64,000 nt of DNA from Corynebacterium pollutisoli (GTDB taxonomy: Bacteria; Actinomycetota; Actinomycetes; Mycobacteriales; Mycobacteriaceae). Below the pieces are notes generated by a model. That model made no database searches and was not told the origin of the DNA. It saw only the letters and a list, made by a program, of their open reading frames with translations. Of this stretch, positions 9,590 to 18,408 are shown in pieces. Numbering within the stretch: position 1 is the first letter of the stretch; each line of letters begins with the position of its first letter. The stretch spans positions 62,001 to 126,000 of the forward strand of contig NZ_FXAR01000005.1 of assembly GCF_900177745.1 (NCBI RefSeq), written 5' to 3'. The position numbers and the translations under genes are program-made.

Positions 9590-10594
9590 ATGCCGAAGAA
9601 CAAGCAGCCGCACGAGGTTGACAAGGATCAGGTTCCCGAGCTTCTGGTCAACGGCCGTCACCAGGTGATTCCGGCCGATCCGGCGAAGGAGTTCCCGCGG
9701 GCGATGCTGGCCGCCGGGGCCGTGCTGTGGCGCGGTGACCTGGCCGATCTGGACTCCGTCGAGGTCGCCGTCATCCACCGCCCCTCCTACGACGACTGGT
9801 CCCTGGCCAAGGGCAAGGTCGACCCGGGTGAGTCCCTGCCCACCACCGCCACCCGCGAGATCCTCGAGGAGACCGGTTTCGAGATCCGCCTGGGCAAGCT
9901 GCTCGGTAAGGTGACCTACCCCGTCGGCGACCGCACCAAAGTGGTCTACTACTGGACCGGGGAGGTCCTCGGGGGCGAGTTCACCCCCAACGACGAGGTC
10001 GACGAGCTGCGCTGGCTCCCGATCGCGCAGGCCCGCGAAATCCTCTCCTACGAGGTCGACCGCCACGTGCTGGGCAAGGCGGAGAAGCGCTTCCGCCTGC
10101 CCGCCACCTCCCGGGTGCTCTACATCCGCCACGGCCGCGCGCATCAGCGCCGCAACTGGGACGGCGACGACAACCTGCGCCCGCTGGACAAGAAGGGGCG
10201 TCGTCAGGCCGAGATGCTCGTGCCCATGCTCCTGCCCTACAAGCCAGTCGCCGTGTACTCCGCCGAGCCGGAGCGGTGCCAGGCCACCGCCGCTCCCCTG
10301 GCGGATGAACTCGGCGTGGAGATCGTCGTGGACGAGATGTTCGGTGACAAGGCGTACGCCGAGAAGCCCGCCAAGTGCCAGCAGCGCTTCCAGGAGCTCG
10401 TCGACGCCGGCGGCACCTCCGTCGTCGTCTCCCAGGGCACCGCCATCCCCGACATGATCGCGTGGCTGAGCGCGAATGGACGCCTCCCGCTCGAGGCGAT
10501 CGAGGCGAAGAAGGCGTCCGTGTGGGTGCTGTCCTTCCACGACGGCCAGCTGACGGGGGCGGATTACCTCACCAGCCCGCTGCCCGCGAAGTAG
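9590..10594 (+). CDS. mutT1: MutT1-type Nudix hydrolase / histidine phosphatase fusion
   Basis: 334 residues in two domains. The N-terminal Nudix domain has a full Nudix box ([20 protein letters not shown] and the following TGF). The C-terminal histidine-phosphatase domain has the YIRHGRAH motif. Mycobacterial MutT1 has the same two-domain layout and acts on oxidised guanine nucleotides and dinucleoside polyphosphates, so nucleotide sanitation is the likely role. The ATG at 9590 has GAGGGG just upstream; an upstream in-frame extension overlaps gpsA and was discarded. It is convergent with the carboxymuconolactone-decarboxylase-like gene, with a 2-bp gap. Confidence 0.87.
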   Translation: MPKNKQPHEVDKDQVPELLVNGRHQVIPADPAKEFPRAMLAAGAVLWRGDLADLDSVEVAVIHRPSYDDWSLAKGKVDPGESLPTTATREILEETGFEIRLGKLLGKVTYPVGDRTKVVYYWTGEVLGGEFTPNDEVDELRWLPIAQAREILSYEVDRHVLGKAEKRFRLPATSRVLYIRHGRAHQRRNWDGDDNLRPLDKKGRRQAEMLVPMLLPYKPVAVYSAEPERCQATAAPLADELGVEIVVDEMFGDKAYAEKPAKCQQRFQELVDAGGTSVVVSQGTAIPDMIAWLSANGRLPLEAIEAKKASVWVLSFHDGQLTGADYLTSPLPAK

Positions 10595-10596
10595 GG

Positions 10597-10986
10597 CTAG
10601 TTCTTCGGGCCCAGCTCGTCGACGAGGACCTCCTGGGCCACCTTCATGGCGGACAGTGCCGCCGGCGCGCCGCAGTAGCCGGAAGCGTGGATGATGGCCT
10701 CGGTGATCTCCTCGCGGGTCAGTCCGTTGGCCAGGCCGCCGCGCACGTGGCCGCGGAGTTCCTCGGTGGCGCGCAGGGCCACGAGCATGCCGATGTTGAG
10801 CAGGCTGCGGTCGCGCCTGGACAGGCCGTCGCGGGTCCACACGGACCCCCAGACGGTGGCGGTGATGTGGTGCTGGAGGTCCTCGCCGTCGGTGCCGGCG
10901 TTGCGGTCGAGTGCGGCGTCGACGAAATCGTCGCCCATGACCTCCCGTCGGATGCGGATGCCCTCGTCGTAGCGGTTGTCAGTCAT
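10597..10986 (-). CDS. carboxymuconolactone decarboxylase (PcaC/AhpD-like) family protein
   Basis: 129 residues matching the PcaC-type all-alpha domain: SLLNIGMLVAL, an ELRGHVRGGLANGLTREEI helix and the conserved ASGYCGAPAAL segment. PcaC enzymes decarboxylate 4-carboxymuconolactone in protocatechuate breakdown. No other pca gene is nearby and only one cysteine is present, so neither that activity nor an AhpD-like peroxidase role can be asserted. The start overlaps the stop of the upstream membrane protein by 8 bp, making it the distal gene of the leuCD transcript. Confidence 0.8.
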   Translation of the reverse strand: MTDNRYDEGIRIRREVMGDDFVDAALDRNAGTDGEDLQHHITATVWGSVWTRDGLSRRDRSLLNIGMLVALRATEELRGHVRGGLANGLTREEITEAIIHASGYCGAPAALSAMKVAQEVLVDELGPKN

Positions 10987-11305
10987 GATGCCGACGGTAC
11001 CCGCGCCTCATGACGACCACGGCGAGGATGACCCCGGACAGGGTGAGGATGACTCCGCTGGCGATCTCGGAGACCTGCTCGGGCACCGTGCCGTAGAAGC
11101 CGCAGAAGCGCCTGGTCACCCAGGGTTCGGCGAGCATGCCGAGCGGGAGGACGAGGCGGGCGATGAGGCTGGAGTGCGCCGCGACGCCGGCAAAGCCCAG
11201 CGGGATACCGAACACCGCGGCGGCGACGAACCCGTCCGGGGGCACGCTGCCCACCGCGATCCCCACGGCGTAGTGCAGGGTGATGGTGAGCAGCAGAATG
11301 CCCAC
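10979..11305 (-). CDS. small integral membrane protein of unknown function
   Basis: About 108 residues with roughly four hydrophobic segments and no recognisable domain. The reading frame is open further upstream, but no ATG, GTG or TTG lies between the leuD stop and GTG 11305. That GTG is the best start, although it falls at the edge of the first membrane helix. The gene sits between a 29-codon ORF and the PcaC-like gene, probably co-transcribed with leuCD. A slip between the 29-codon ORF and this frame would give a longer protein with one more helix; I cannot tell which is correct. Confidence 0.5.
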   Translation of the reverse strand: MGILLLTITLHYAVGIAVGSVPPDGFVAAAVFGIPLGFAGVAAHSSLIARLVLPLGMLAEPWVTRRFCGFYGTVPEQVSEIASGVILTLSGVILAVVVMRRGYRRHHD

Positions 11306-11346
11306 ACCCAGGGCGGCCCCGCGCAGCCAGCGGCCTGCCCCGACAG

Positions 11347-11436
11347 TTACGCCAGGGTGGTGTAGTCCACAAGGGCGGTGACGACGGCGAGCACCATCGC
11401 CACACCGAGAACTACTTTCGGCGGCACATGTTTCAT
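11347..11436 (-). CDS. 29-residue hydrophobic ORF coupled to leuD
   Basis: The frame begins with an ATG directly after the leuD stop codon (TAGATG) and ends in TAA. It encodes 29 residues with a single hydrophobic stretch, VVLGVAMVLAVVTALV, flanked by a basic N-terminus and an YTTLA tail. The stop-start junction would allow reinitiation by ribosomes finishing leuD. It could be a genuine single-span membrane peptide or the true N-terminus of the next membrane protein separated by a frameshift. No homologue is recognised. Confidence 0.4.
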   Translation of the reverse strand: MKHVPPKVVLGVAMVLAVVTALVDYTTLA

Positions 11437-12027
11437 CTAGCCGACGATAGTCGGCTTGTACGCCGGGCGCTTCTCCTCGTAGGCGGTGATGGCCGGCTCG
11501 TCGCGCAGCGTCAGGCCGATGTCGTCGAGGCCCTCCATGAGGCGCCAGCGGGTGTAGTCGTCGACGGAGAACTGGTAGGTGTTCTCGCCGGCGGTGACGG
11601 TGCGGGACTCGAGGTCGACGGTGATCTCCAGGCCCGGCTCGGCCTCGAGCTGCTTCCACAGCAGCTCGATGTCGGCCTCCTCCATCTGGGCGGCGAGCAG
11701 GCCGGCCTTGCCGGAGTTGCCGCGGAAGATGTCGGCGAAGCGCGGGGACAGGACGACGCGGAAGCCGTAGTCCATGAGGGCCCAGACGGCGTGCTCACGG
11801 GAGGAGCCGGTGCCGAAGTCGGGGCCCGCGACGAGCACGGAACCCTCGCGGTAGGGCTCCTGGTTGAGGACGAAGTCCTCGTCCTTGCGCCAGCCGGCGA
11901 ACAGGCCGTCCTCGAAGCCGGTGCGGGTGACGCGCTTGAGGTAGACGGCGGGGATGATCTGGTCGGTGTCGACGTTCGAGCGGGTCAGCGGCACGCCGAC
12001 GCCGGTGTGGGTGGTGAACTTCTCCAT
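11437..12027 (-). CDS. leuD: 3-isopropylmalate dehydratase small subunit
   Basis: Swivel-domain subunit that, with LeuC, isomerises 2- to 3-isopropylmalate in leucine synthesis. The 196 residues include [18 protein letters not shown] near the N-terminus and the substrate-contact loop [11 protein letters not shown], both diagnostic. A GAAGGAG site precedes the ATG. It lies 15 bp downstream of leuC, in the usual leuCD operon order, and is presumably controlled by LtbR through the leuC promoter. Confidence 0.97.
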   Translation of the reverse strand: MEKFTTHTGVGVPLTRSNVDTDQIIPAVYLKRVTRTGFEDGLFAGWRKDEDFVLNQEPYREGSVLVAGPDFGTGSSREHAVWALMDYGFRVVLSPRFADIFRGNSGKAGLLAAQMEEADIELLWKQLEAEPGLEITVDLESRTVTAGENTYQFSVDDYTRWRLMEGLDDIGLTLRDEPAITAYEEKRPAYKPTIVG

Positions 12028-12042
12028 GGTGGTCTTCTCCTT

Positions 12043-13461
12043 CTACAGGTCGGCGGGGCTGGCCAGATGGCCGAGGACGGCGGTGGCGGCGGCGACCGGC
12101 GGGGACACGAGGTGGGTGCGGCCACCCGGACCCTGACGGCCCTCGAAGTTGCGGTTCGAGGTGGAGGCGGAGCGCTCACCCGGGGCGAGCTGGTCCGGGT
12201 TCATGCCGAGGCACATGGAGCAGCCGGCGGTGCGCCACTCGGCGCCGAAGTCGGTGAAGATCCTGTCCAGACCCTCCTCCTCCGCCTGCTGCTTGACCAT
12301 GGTGGAGGACGGGACGACGAGCATGCGGGTGTTCTCGGCGATGGTGCGGCCCTTGACCACCTCGGCGGCGGCGCGCAGGTCCTCGATGCGGGCATTGGTG
12401 CAGGAGCCGAGGAAGACGGTGTCGATGGCGATGTCGCGCAGCGGGGTGCCCGGGGTGAGGTCCATGTAGGCCAGGGCCTTCTCGGCGGCGGCCTTGTCGG
12501 ACTCGTTGGTGAAGTCCTCCGGGTCCGGGACGTTGGCGGACAGGGGCAGGCCCTGGCCGGGGTTGGTGCCCCAGGTGATGAAGGGGGTCAGAGCGGAGCC
12601 GTCGATCTCGACGACGGTGTCGAACTCGGCGCCCTCGTCGGTGGGCAGGGTCTTCCAGTACTCGACGGCGGCGTCCCAGTCGGCGCCGGTCGGGGCGAAC
12701 TCGCGGCCCTCGACGTAGTCGAAGGTCTTCTGGTCGGGGGCGACCATGCCGGCGCGGGCACCGGCCTCGATGGACATGTTGCAGATGGTCATGCGGGCCT
12801 CCATCGAGAGCTTCTCGATGGCCTCGCCGCGGTACTCGATAATATGGCCCTGGCCGCCGCCGGTGCCGATCTTGGCGATGATCGCCAGGATGAGGTCCTT
12901 GGCGGTGACGCCCGGCTGCAGCTCGCCGGAGACCTCGATGGCCATGGTCTTGAACGGCTTGAGCGGCAGCGTCTGGGTGGCCATGACGTGCTCGACCTCG
13001 GAGGTGCCGATGCCCATGGCGATGGAACCGAAGGCACCGTGGGTGGAGGTGTGGGAGTCACCGCAGACGATGGTCATGCCCGGCTGGGTGGCACCGAGCT
13101 GCGGGCCGACGGTGTGGACGATGCCCTGCTTGACGTCACCCATGGGGTGCAGGCGGATGCCGAACTCCTCGCAGTTCTTGCGCAGGGTCTCGACCTGCGT
13201 GCGGGAGGTGGCCTCCTTGATCTCCAGGAGGGAACCGGTCTGAATGCCCTCGGTGGGGACGTTGTGGTCCTCGGTGGCCAGGTGCAGGTCCGGGCGGCGC
13301 AGCTTACGGCCGGCCAGGCGCAGTCCGTCGAAGGCCTGCGGGGAGGTCACCTCGTGCAGGAGCTGCAGGTCAATGTAGAGGAGATCGGGTTCGCCGTTCT
13401 CGCCCTTCGCGACAATATGGTCGTTCCACACCTTCTCGGCCAGCGTCAGCTTCTCGGCCAT
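12043..13461 (-). CDS. leuC: 3-isopropylmalate dehydratase large subunit
   Basis: Aconitase-family [4Fe-4S] subunit. Cluster cysteines are visible in [13 protein letters not shown] and [11 protein letters not shown], and the substrate region [12 protein letters not shown] is present. I start at ATG 13461 (472 residues): GGAAAGG lies 8 nt upstream of it, whereas that site overlaps the alternative GTG at 13470. The gene is divergent from ltbR across a 56-bp region holding a perfect inverted repeat, so autoregulation and leuCD control from one operator are likely. Confidence 0.97.
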   Translation of the reverse strand: MAEKLTLAEKVWNDHIVAKGENGEPDLLYIDLQLLHEVTSPQAFDGLRLAGRKLRRPDLHLATEDHNVPTEGIQTGSLLEIKEATSRTQVETLRKNCEEFGIRLHPMGDVKQGIVHTVGPQLGATQPGMTIVCGDSHTSTHGAFGSIAMGIGTSEVEHVMATQTLPLKPFKTMAIEVSGELQPGVTAKDLILAIIAKIGTGGGQGHIIEYRGEAIEKLSMEARMTICNMSIEAGARAGMVAPDQKTFDYVEGREFAPTGADWDAAVEYWKTLPTDEGAEFDTVVEIDGSALTPFITWGTNPGQGLPLSANVPDPEDFTNESDKAAAEKALAYMDLTPGTPLRDIAIDTVFLGSCTNARIEDLRAAAEVVKGRTIAENTRMLVVPSSTMVKQQAEEEGLDRIFTDFGAEWRTAGCSMCLGMNPDQLAPGERSASTSNRNFEGRQGPGGRTHLVSPPVAAATAVLGHLASPADL

Positions 13462-13486
13462 GGATGCCACCTTTCCATCTGTGTAA

Positions 13487-13503
13487 ATCTCACGGGGTGA
13501 GAT
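13487..13503. promoter_or_regulatory. probable LtbR operator between leuC and ltbR
   Basis: A perfect 7-bp inverted repeat ATCTCAC-GGG-GTGAGAT lies midway between the divergent leuC and ltbR starts. It contains GTGAGA, the conserved end of the LtbR box described for C. glutamicum. It directly abuts the -10-like TAGTAT (13506-13511) for ltbR, so LtbR binding should repress its own gene as well as leuCD. A related half-site TCTCAC occurs upstream of leuB at 31354-31359. Confidence 0.7.
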
Positions 13504-13517
13504 GTTAGTATCGTGGT

Positions 13518-14228
13518 ATGGGACAGTATAGCGCAGTGTCAGGCATCAAGGTGCTGGATCGTTCGGTCGCGATCATGATGGCCGTCGCCCCGCATCCACT
13601 CTCGCTCACCGAGCTCTGCGAGACCACCGGACTGCCGCGCGCCACCGCCCACCGCCTGGCCACCGCCCTGGAGACCCACCGCATCCTCGCCCGCGGCGAG
13701 GACGGCCGCTGGACCACCGGCCCCGCCCTCACCTCCCTGGGCACGGGCAGCCGCGACCAGCTTCTCGACGCCGCCCGCCCCATCATGGCCGCCCTCGTCG
13801 ACACCACCGGCGAATCTGTGCAGCTCTACCAGCTCACCGGCACCTCCCGCACGTGCGTGGCCGCCCAGGAACCGCCCGTCGGCCTGCAGAACACCGTCCC
13901 CGTCGGCTCCCAGCTGGCACTCACCTCCGGCTCGGCCGCCAAGGTGTTCCTCGCCTTCGGCTCACCCCAGCTTCGCGACACCATCCTCCCCGACGTCACC
14001 TTCGATCCTTCCGATCTCGCGCGCGTCGAGGCGGAGCGCGTCAGCGAGTCGGTGGCCGAGCGCGAGGTGGGGCTCGCCTCCCTGTCCGCCCCGGTGTTCA
14101 CCCCCGCCGGGCGCTTCGTCGCGGTGCTCTCCGTGTCCGGGCCGTCGGAACGCCTGCGCCCCCACCCCGCCGAGAAGTGGGGCGCGGCCCTCACGGACGC
14201 GGCCGAGGCCCTGTCGCGCTCGTTGTAG
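13518..14228 (+). CDS. ltbR: IclR-type regulator LtbR
   Basis: 236 residues with an N-terminal winged helix-turn-helix (about residues 14-65, recognition region near [18 protein letters not shown]) and an IclR effector domain. Its divergent position next to leuCD is that of LtbR in C. glutamicum, which represses leucine and tryptophan biosynthesis genes. The start codon follows TAGTAT by 6 nt with no ribosome-binding site, so the mRNA is probably leaderless. The inverted repeat at 13487-13503 is the likely autoregulatory site. Confidence 0.9.
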   Translation: MGQYSAVSGIKVLDRSVAIMMAVAPHPLSLTELCETTGLPRATAHRLATALETHRILARGEDGRWTTGPALTSLGTGSRDQLLDAARPIMAALVDTTGESVQLYQLTGTSRTCVAAQEPPVGLQNTVPVGSQLALTSGSAAKVFLAFGSPQLRDTILPDVTFDPSDLARVEAERVSESVAEREVGLASLSAPVFTPAGRFVAVLSVSGPSERLRPHPAEKWGAALTDAAEALSRSL

Positions 14229-14281
14229 CCCCGCATACCCCCGGTGGTAATTTCTGCGGCCCGGGCGGTGTTGCACCGGGC

Positions 14282-14860
14282 ATGAGAACCACACTGCTCA
14301 CCGCCCTCGTGCTCGTCCCTGCCCTCGCGCTGGGCGCGTGCACCGACACGTCCGAGACCACCACCGACACGTCCGTGACCACCGAGGCCACCGAGGCCCC
14401 CGAGGCCGCTGACACCGACGACCGCGACGCCCTCCTCCAGCGCCTCATCGAGGAGGAGAAGGTCGCCCATGACCTCTACACCGCCTTCGACGAGAACTAC
14501 GGCACGCAGGTGTTCTCCAACATCACCCGCGGGGAGGTCGGCCACCAGGACGCCGTGCTCCGCGTGCTCGACGCCGCCGGAGCCGAGGATCCCCGCACCG
14601 GGGTGCCGGGCGAGTTCACCGACCCGGAGCTGCAGGAGCTGTACGACGACCTCCTCGCCCGCGGCCTGGAAAGCGAGACCGCGGCGTACCAGGTGGGCGT
14701 CGACTTCGAGACGTGGGACATCACGGAGCTCGAGAACGACCTGGCGGCCACCCCGGAGGATGACACGGAGCTGCGGGAGCTGCTCCAGTTCCTCATCGAC
14801 GGCTCGCAGCGCCACCTTGCGGCCTTCGAGCGGCAGCTGGACCGCCCGCGAGGCCGTTAA
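14282..14860 (+). CDS. DUF2202 ferritin-like lipoprotein
   Basis: 192 residues with a lipoprotein signal peptide (lipobox LALGAC, acylated cysteine at about residue 20), a short Thr/Glu-rich linker, then a four-helix domain. The helices carry IEEEKVAHDLY, ITRGEVGHQDAVLRVL and a late SQRHLAAFERQL segment, the Glu/His pattern of DUF2202 ferritin-like proteins. A metal-binding role on the outer face of the membrane is plausible but unproven. It shares a TTAA stop tetranucleotide with the convergent fusion gene. Confidence 0.8.
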   Translation: MRTTLLTALVLVPALALGACTDTSETTTDTSVTTEATEAPEAADTDDRDALLQRLIEEEKVAHDLYTAFDENYGTQVFSNITRGEVGHQDAVLRVLDAAGAEDPRTGVPGEFTDPELQELYDDLLARGLESETAAYQVGVDFETWDITELENDLAATPEDDTELRELLQFLIDGSQRHLAAFERQLDRPRGR

Positions 14861-17487
14861 CGGTCGATGTCGTCGAGGGTGCCGGGGTACACCACGTTCT
14901 TCGCCAGCGGGATCTGGTGCGAGGCGCTCTCGAGGATGTGCATGAAGTAGCCGGCGGCGTTGGGGATGGCGATGACGTCGCCCGGCTCCACACCGTACGG
15001 GAAGCGGATGCGGCGGCGCAGGATGAGCTCGTCCTCGATGCAGTAGGCGCCGACGAGGAACGCCTCCACCTCCTCTCCTGTCGTGCGGTCGGTGACCAGA
15101 AGCGGGTCGATGAGGTAGTCGTCGGAGGTGGTGCGGCACTGGGTGCGGTTCATGGCCAGCCCGACAAGGGGCAGACCGTCGGAACGCTCCTTGACGAAGG
15201 CCACCTCCGCCAGGATGACGCCGCACCCGTCGAGCAGGCTGCGTCCCGGCTCGAGGTGCAGGCGCAGGCCGCGCTCGCGGAGCATCTCCGCCACTCCCCC
15301 GGACAGCACGTCCTTCAGCCACTCCCCGCGCACCGGGGACTGGTGGAAGGGGTAGGTGGTGTCCAGCGGGTCGGCCTTCCACGTGAAGGGCCGGGCGTAG
15401 CCGTCGACCATGGCGTCGCGGGCGGCGTGGTAGTCGCGCCACTGCTCCGCGTCGTCGAGGTAGCTCATGGGGACGCCGCCACCAAGGTCGATGAAGGTGG
15501 GGTGGTGGCCGGCGTCGATAAGCAGGTCGACGAGGCGGCAGCACTCGCGCAGGGCGGTCGCGCGGTCGGCGGCGGAGTAGCCGTGGAGATGGACGTGGAG
15601 GCCGACGATCTCCACGCCCGGGACCTGGCCGATCTCGGCCCACTGCTCGACGCGCTCACCGAAGCGGGTCGGCGGGAGAAGGTCAGGGTCGGGGGCGACG
15701 CGCGGGGCGACGTGGGCGGTGCGCTCCCCCGCCAGCCGCGAGATGCGGGCCAGTTCGGCCCGGGAGTCGGCGGAGATGGTCACGCCGTTGGCGATGGCCA
15801 GCTCGAGCAGGCGGTCCGGCTTGATGGCGGCGGAGAGGATGATGCGCTCGCCGGGCACGCCGCGACCCAGTACCTGCGAGAGCTCGCGCTCGCTGGCGAC
15901 GTCGACGCCGTGGCCCGCGTCCCGGACGGTGTCGACGAACACGAGGCCCTTGTTGGCCTTGCGGGCGAAGAAGATGCGGGTGTCAATGCCGCAGGAGGCA
16001 CCGGCGTCGACCAGTTCAGTGACGTTGGCCAGCATCGGCCCGGGGTCGAGGACGTTGACGGGGCTGCCGTACTCCTCGAGCAGGGAGCGGCACCGGGCGG
16101 GGTCGGTGGTGAGCTCGGCGGCCCACGGCTCGAGACGGGCGGTGAGCGGCGGGATGCCGTGGACGTGGTCGGGTCCGGGCACGAGGCGGCGGGCCCAGCG
16201 CGGGATGACGTCGTGGAGGGTGCGGGAGAGGGTGTCGTTGCCCAGGACGACGTCCTCGGTCATGCGTCCCACCGCGGCGAGGTTCGTCTGGCCGACGACC
16301 GTGCCGTCGGGGGCCACGTCGAGGCCGCGGGTACCGGGGCGCACGCGCGCCAGGCCCTCATCGACGAGCCAGGCCTCGAGGGTGCCGTCGACGACGCCGG
16401 GCGGCGGGATGACCGCGTCGATGACGACCGTGACGTCGAGCTCGCGGACGAGGTCGCCGAGGTCCTCGTTGCCGCGGCCCAGGTGGGTGAGGTCGACCTT
16501 CCCGGACTCGACGAGCTGCTCCAGGTGGGCCACGCTCTCGGGCGGCGGGCCGAACGCGACGCGCTCGAGGCGGCGGCACAGCTCCCCGAAGCCCGCGAGA
16601 CTGTCGCGGCCGTCGTAGGACGCACGCTCGACGATGGCGGTGTAGCATTCGCGCCACGCCAGGCCGACGGCCCACGCGGCGTCGGGGTCGTCGTGGTCGG
16701 TGCCGGCCAACACGGCGTCGACGTCACCGTCACGGTCGGCGCGCTCGAGGAGGCGGCGCGCGGTGACGGCCAGGGCATCGACGAGGGCGGCGATGTCGGG
16801 GGCGTCGATAAGCAGGGCCTTCCCGGCGGCGATGATGTCGTCGGCCTCCACCCCGTCGAACTCGGGCTTGACCTCCATGAGGCGGCCCGTGCGGGTGACG
16901 GGGATAAACACCTCCGGATCGCACGCGCGGATGACGTCGATGAAGGTCAGCGCGGCACCGCGTACGAGCACGCGGTCCTTCGGGCCGATGGCCTGCAGAT
17001 TCGACGCCGGGTACGGCATGACGACGGGCACCGGCAGGTCGGCGTGCTCCAGGGAGCCGGGCCAGGTGGCGGCGTGGCCGGTGGCCAGCAGGACCTCGTC
17101 GAAGGCCAGGCCGCCGACGGCCCAGCCCTCGTCACGGCGGTCGAGCTTCTCCACGTGCCCCTCGTGCCACGTCAGGTCGCAGCGCGGCGGAATGTGACGG
17201 CGCAGGGCCTCCCAGGAGGCGGCGAGGAACTCCCCCACGAGTCGGCGTGACGGGAACGGGTCGCTCGCTCCACGCCACTCGTCAAAGGACCCCAGGCCCG
17301 TGCGGATCGCCGAGGCGCGGACGTTGATGAGCCACTCCCCCGGCTGGTCGGTGTCGTAGGCGTCGAGACCGCCACCGTCGAAGACGTGGAGGTCGATTGC
17401 CGCGCCGCGTTCGCGCGCCAGCCCGAGGACCTCTTCCGCCGCCCACAGGCCCCGGGGGCCGCCGCCGATGATCGCCACGGTTGTCAC
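14857..17487 (-). CDS. fusion: FAD/NAD(P)-binding oxidoreductase domain + Y4yA/LysA-type PLP decarboxylase
   Basis: 876 residues made of two complete enzymes. Residues 1 to about 440 form an FAD/NAD(P)-binding domain: dinucleotide loop IIGGGPRGLWAAE at 6-18 and the LLATGH motif near 133. Residues about 465-876 form a fold-type III PLP decarboxylase like diaminopimelate decarboxylase: FFARKANKG with the PLP lysine K510, HVHLHGY near 631-637, DLGGG at 667-671, EPGR at 746-749 and the late Cys of GAYCIEDE (C816). The GTG start overlaps the SbnA-like stop in GTGA, with GGAGG upstream. In staphyloferrin B synthesis SbnA works with the decarboxylase SbnH, and rhizobial y4yA lies by an SbnA-like gene, so diaminopropionate-type small-molecule synthesis is my inference. 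Confidence 0.75.
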   Translation of the reverse strand: MTTVAIIGGGPRGLWAAEEVLGLARERGAAIDLHVFDGGGLDAYDTDQPGEWLINVRASAIRTGLGSFDEWRGASDPFPSRRLVGEFLAASWEALRRHIPPRCDLTWHEGHVEKLDRRDEGWAVGGLAFDEVLLATGHAATWPGSLEHADLPVPVVMPYPASNLQAIGPKDRVLVRGAALTFIDVIRACDPEVFIPVTRTGRLMEVKPEFDGVEADDIIAAGKALLIDAPDIAALVDALAVTARRLLERADRDGDVDAVLAGTDHDDPDAAWAVGLAWRECYTAIVERASYDGRDSLAGFGELCRRLERVAFGPPPESVAHLEQLVESGKVDLTHLGRGNEDLGDLVRELDVTVVIDAVIPPPGVVDGTLEAWLVDEGLARVRPGTRGLDVAPDGTVVGQTNLAAVGRMTEDVVLGNDTLSRTLHDVIPRWARRLVPGPDHVHGIPPLTARLEPWAAELTTDPARCRSLLEEYGSPVNVLDPGPMLANVTELVDAGASCGIDTRIFFARKANKGLVFVDTVRDAGHGVDVASERELSQVLGRGVPGERIILSAAIKPDRLLELAIANGVTISADSRAELARISRLAGERTAHVAPRVAPDPDLLPPTRFGERVEQWAEIGQVPGVEIVGLHVHLHGYSAADRATALRECCRLVDLLIDAGHHPTFIDLGGGVPMSYLDDAEQWRDYHAARDAMVDGYARPFTWKADPLDTTYPFHQSPVRGEWLKDVLSGGVAEMLRERGLRLHLEPGRSLLDGCGVILAEVAFVKERSDGLPLVGLAMNRTQCRTTSDDYLIDPLLVTDRTTGEEVEAFLVGAYCIEDELILRRRIRFPYGVEPGDVIAIPNAAGYFMHILESASHQIPLAKNVVYPGTLDDIDR

Positions 17488-18398
17488 AGGGTTTCCTCCA
17501 CCCAGTCGTCGTTGTAGATGGTGTCAACATAGTTGGTGCCGCCGTCATGCAGGATGAGCACCACGTCACCTGTCAGTTCCGGCAGGAGCTTTTCGACGCC
17601 CGCCACCACCGCCCCACCCGAGGCACCGCACAGGATGCCCTCCGTGCGGGCCAGCTTCCGGGCCGCCGCGACGGAATCCCGGTCGGTGATCCGCAGGACC
17701 CGGTCCGGGTGGACCGACGCCGCCAGTTCCGGCATCACGCCGGCGCCGAAACCCGGCAGATGGCGGGTGCCGCGGACGCCGTCGAAAAGCACGGACCCCT
17801 CCGCGTCGACGGCGATGACCTCGGTCCCCAACCCCTCCCGGTTGATGCGGCGCAGGCAGCCGCCGATCGTGCCGGTGGTGCTCACCGCGACGAGCAGGTG
17901 ATCCGGGGCGTGGCCGAGCTGCTCGACGATCTCGCGCATCGTGCCCTCGTCGTGGGCGGTGAAGGCGGCCTTGTTGGAGTACTGGTCGAGGCAGACGGCG
18001 TCGGGAAGCTCGGTGAGCAGTTCCGCGACCCGGGCCCGGCGGGCGGCCAGCCAGTCGCCGGTCTCCGGATCCGGCGCGGTGACCTCGTGGACGACCGCGC
18101 CGTAGGCACGCATGGTGGCCACCGTCGCGCGGTTCGCCCGCGGATCGACGACGCAGTGGAACGTCCATCCGCCGAGGACGGCCTCCCGCGACATGGCCAC
18201 ACCGAGGTTGCCCGAGCTGGACTCCACGATGACCGCGCCGGGCTGCAGATCGGCGGCCGCGAGAATGGCGTGGGCGGTGCGGTCCTTGGCACTGCCGGAG
18301 GGGTTGTAGCCCTCCAGTTTGGCCCACAGGGTGACGGTGTCTGTCGTGTTCAGCCGGTCCAGGCACACGAGCGGGGTGTTCCCGGGTTCGAGACTCAT
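17484..18398 (-). CDS. SbnA-like PLP synthase (N-(2-amino-2-carboxyethyl)-glutamate synthase family)
   Basis: 304 residues of the cysteine-synthase fold. The PLP lysine is K38 in NPSGSAKDR, the substrate loop SSSGNLG is at 60-66 and the phosphate-binding STTGTIGG at 173-180. The C-terminal NYVDTIYNDDWVEE and the CVVDPR segment resemble Staphylococcus SbnA more than CysK. SbnA joins O-phosphoserine and glutamate. I choose ATG 18398, which has a perfect TAATAT 7 nt upstream (leaderless); a TTG at 18419 would overlap the upstream gene. It is the first gene of a two-gene operon. No SbnB-type dehydrogenase lies beside it. Confidence 0.78.
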   Translation of the reverse strand: MSLEPGNTPLVCLDRLNTTDTVTLWAKLEGYNPSGSAKDRTAHAILAAADLQPGAVIVESSSGNLGVAMSREAVLGGWTFHCVVDPRANRATVATMRAYGAVVHEVTAPDPETGDWLAARRARVAELLTELPDAVCLDQYSNKAAFTAHDEGTMREIVEQLGHAPDHLLVAVSTTGTIGGCLRRINREGLGTEVIAVDAEGSVLFDGVRGTRHLPGFGAGVMPELAASVHPDRVLRITDRDSVAAARKLARTEGILCGASGGAVVAGVEKLLPELTGDVVLILHDGGTNYVDTIYNDDWVEETL

Positions 18399-18408
18399 GC
18401 AGGAAATA

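Noticed and set aside
13462..13470. GTG 13470 as leuC start
   Set aside because: The GGAAAGG site overlaps that GTG; ATG 13461 has proper 8-nt spacing.
14917..17250. 777-codon plus-strand open frame opposite the FAD/PLP fusion
   Set aside because: High-GC antisense shadow with no recognisable domain.
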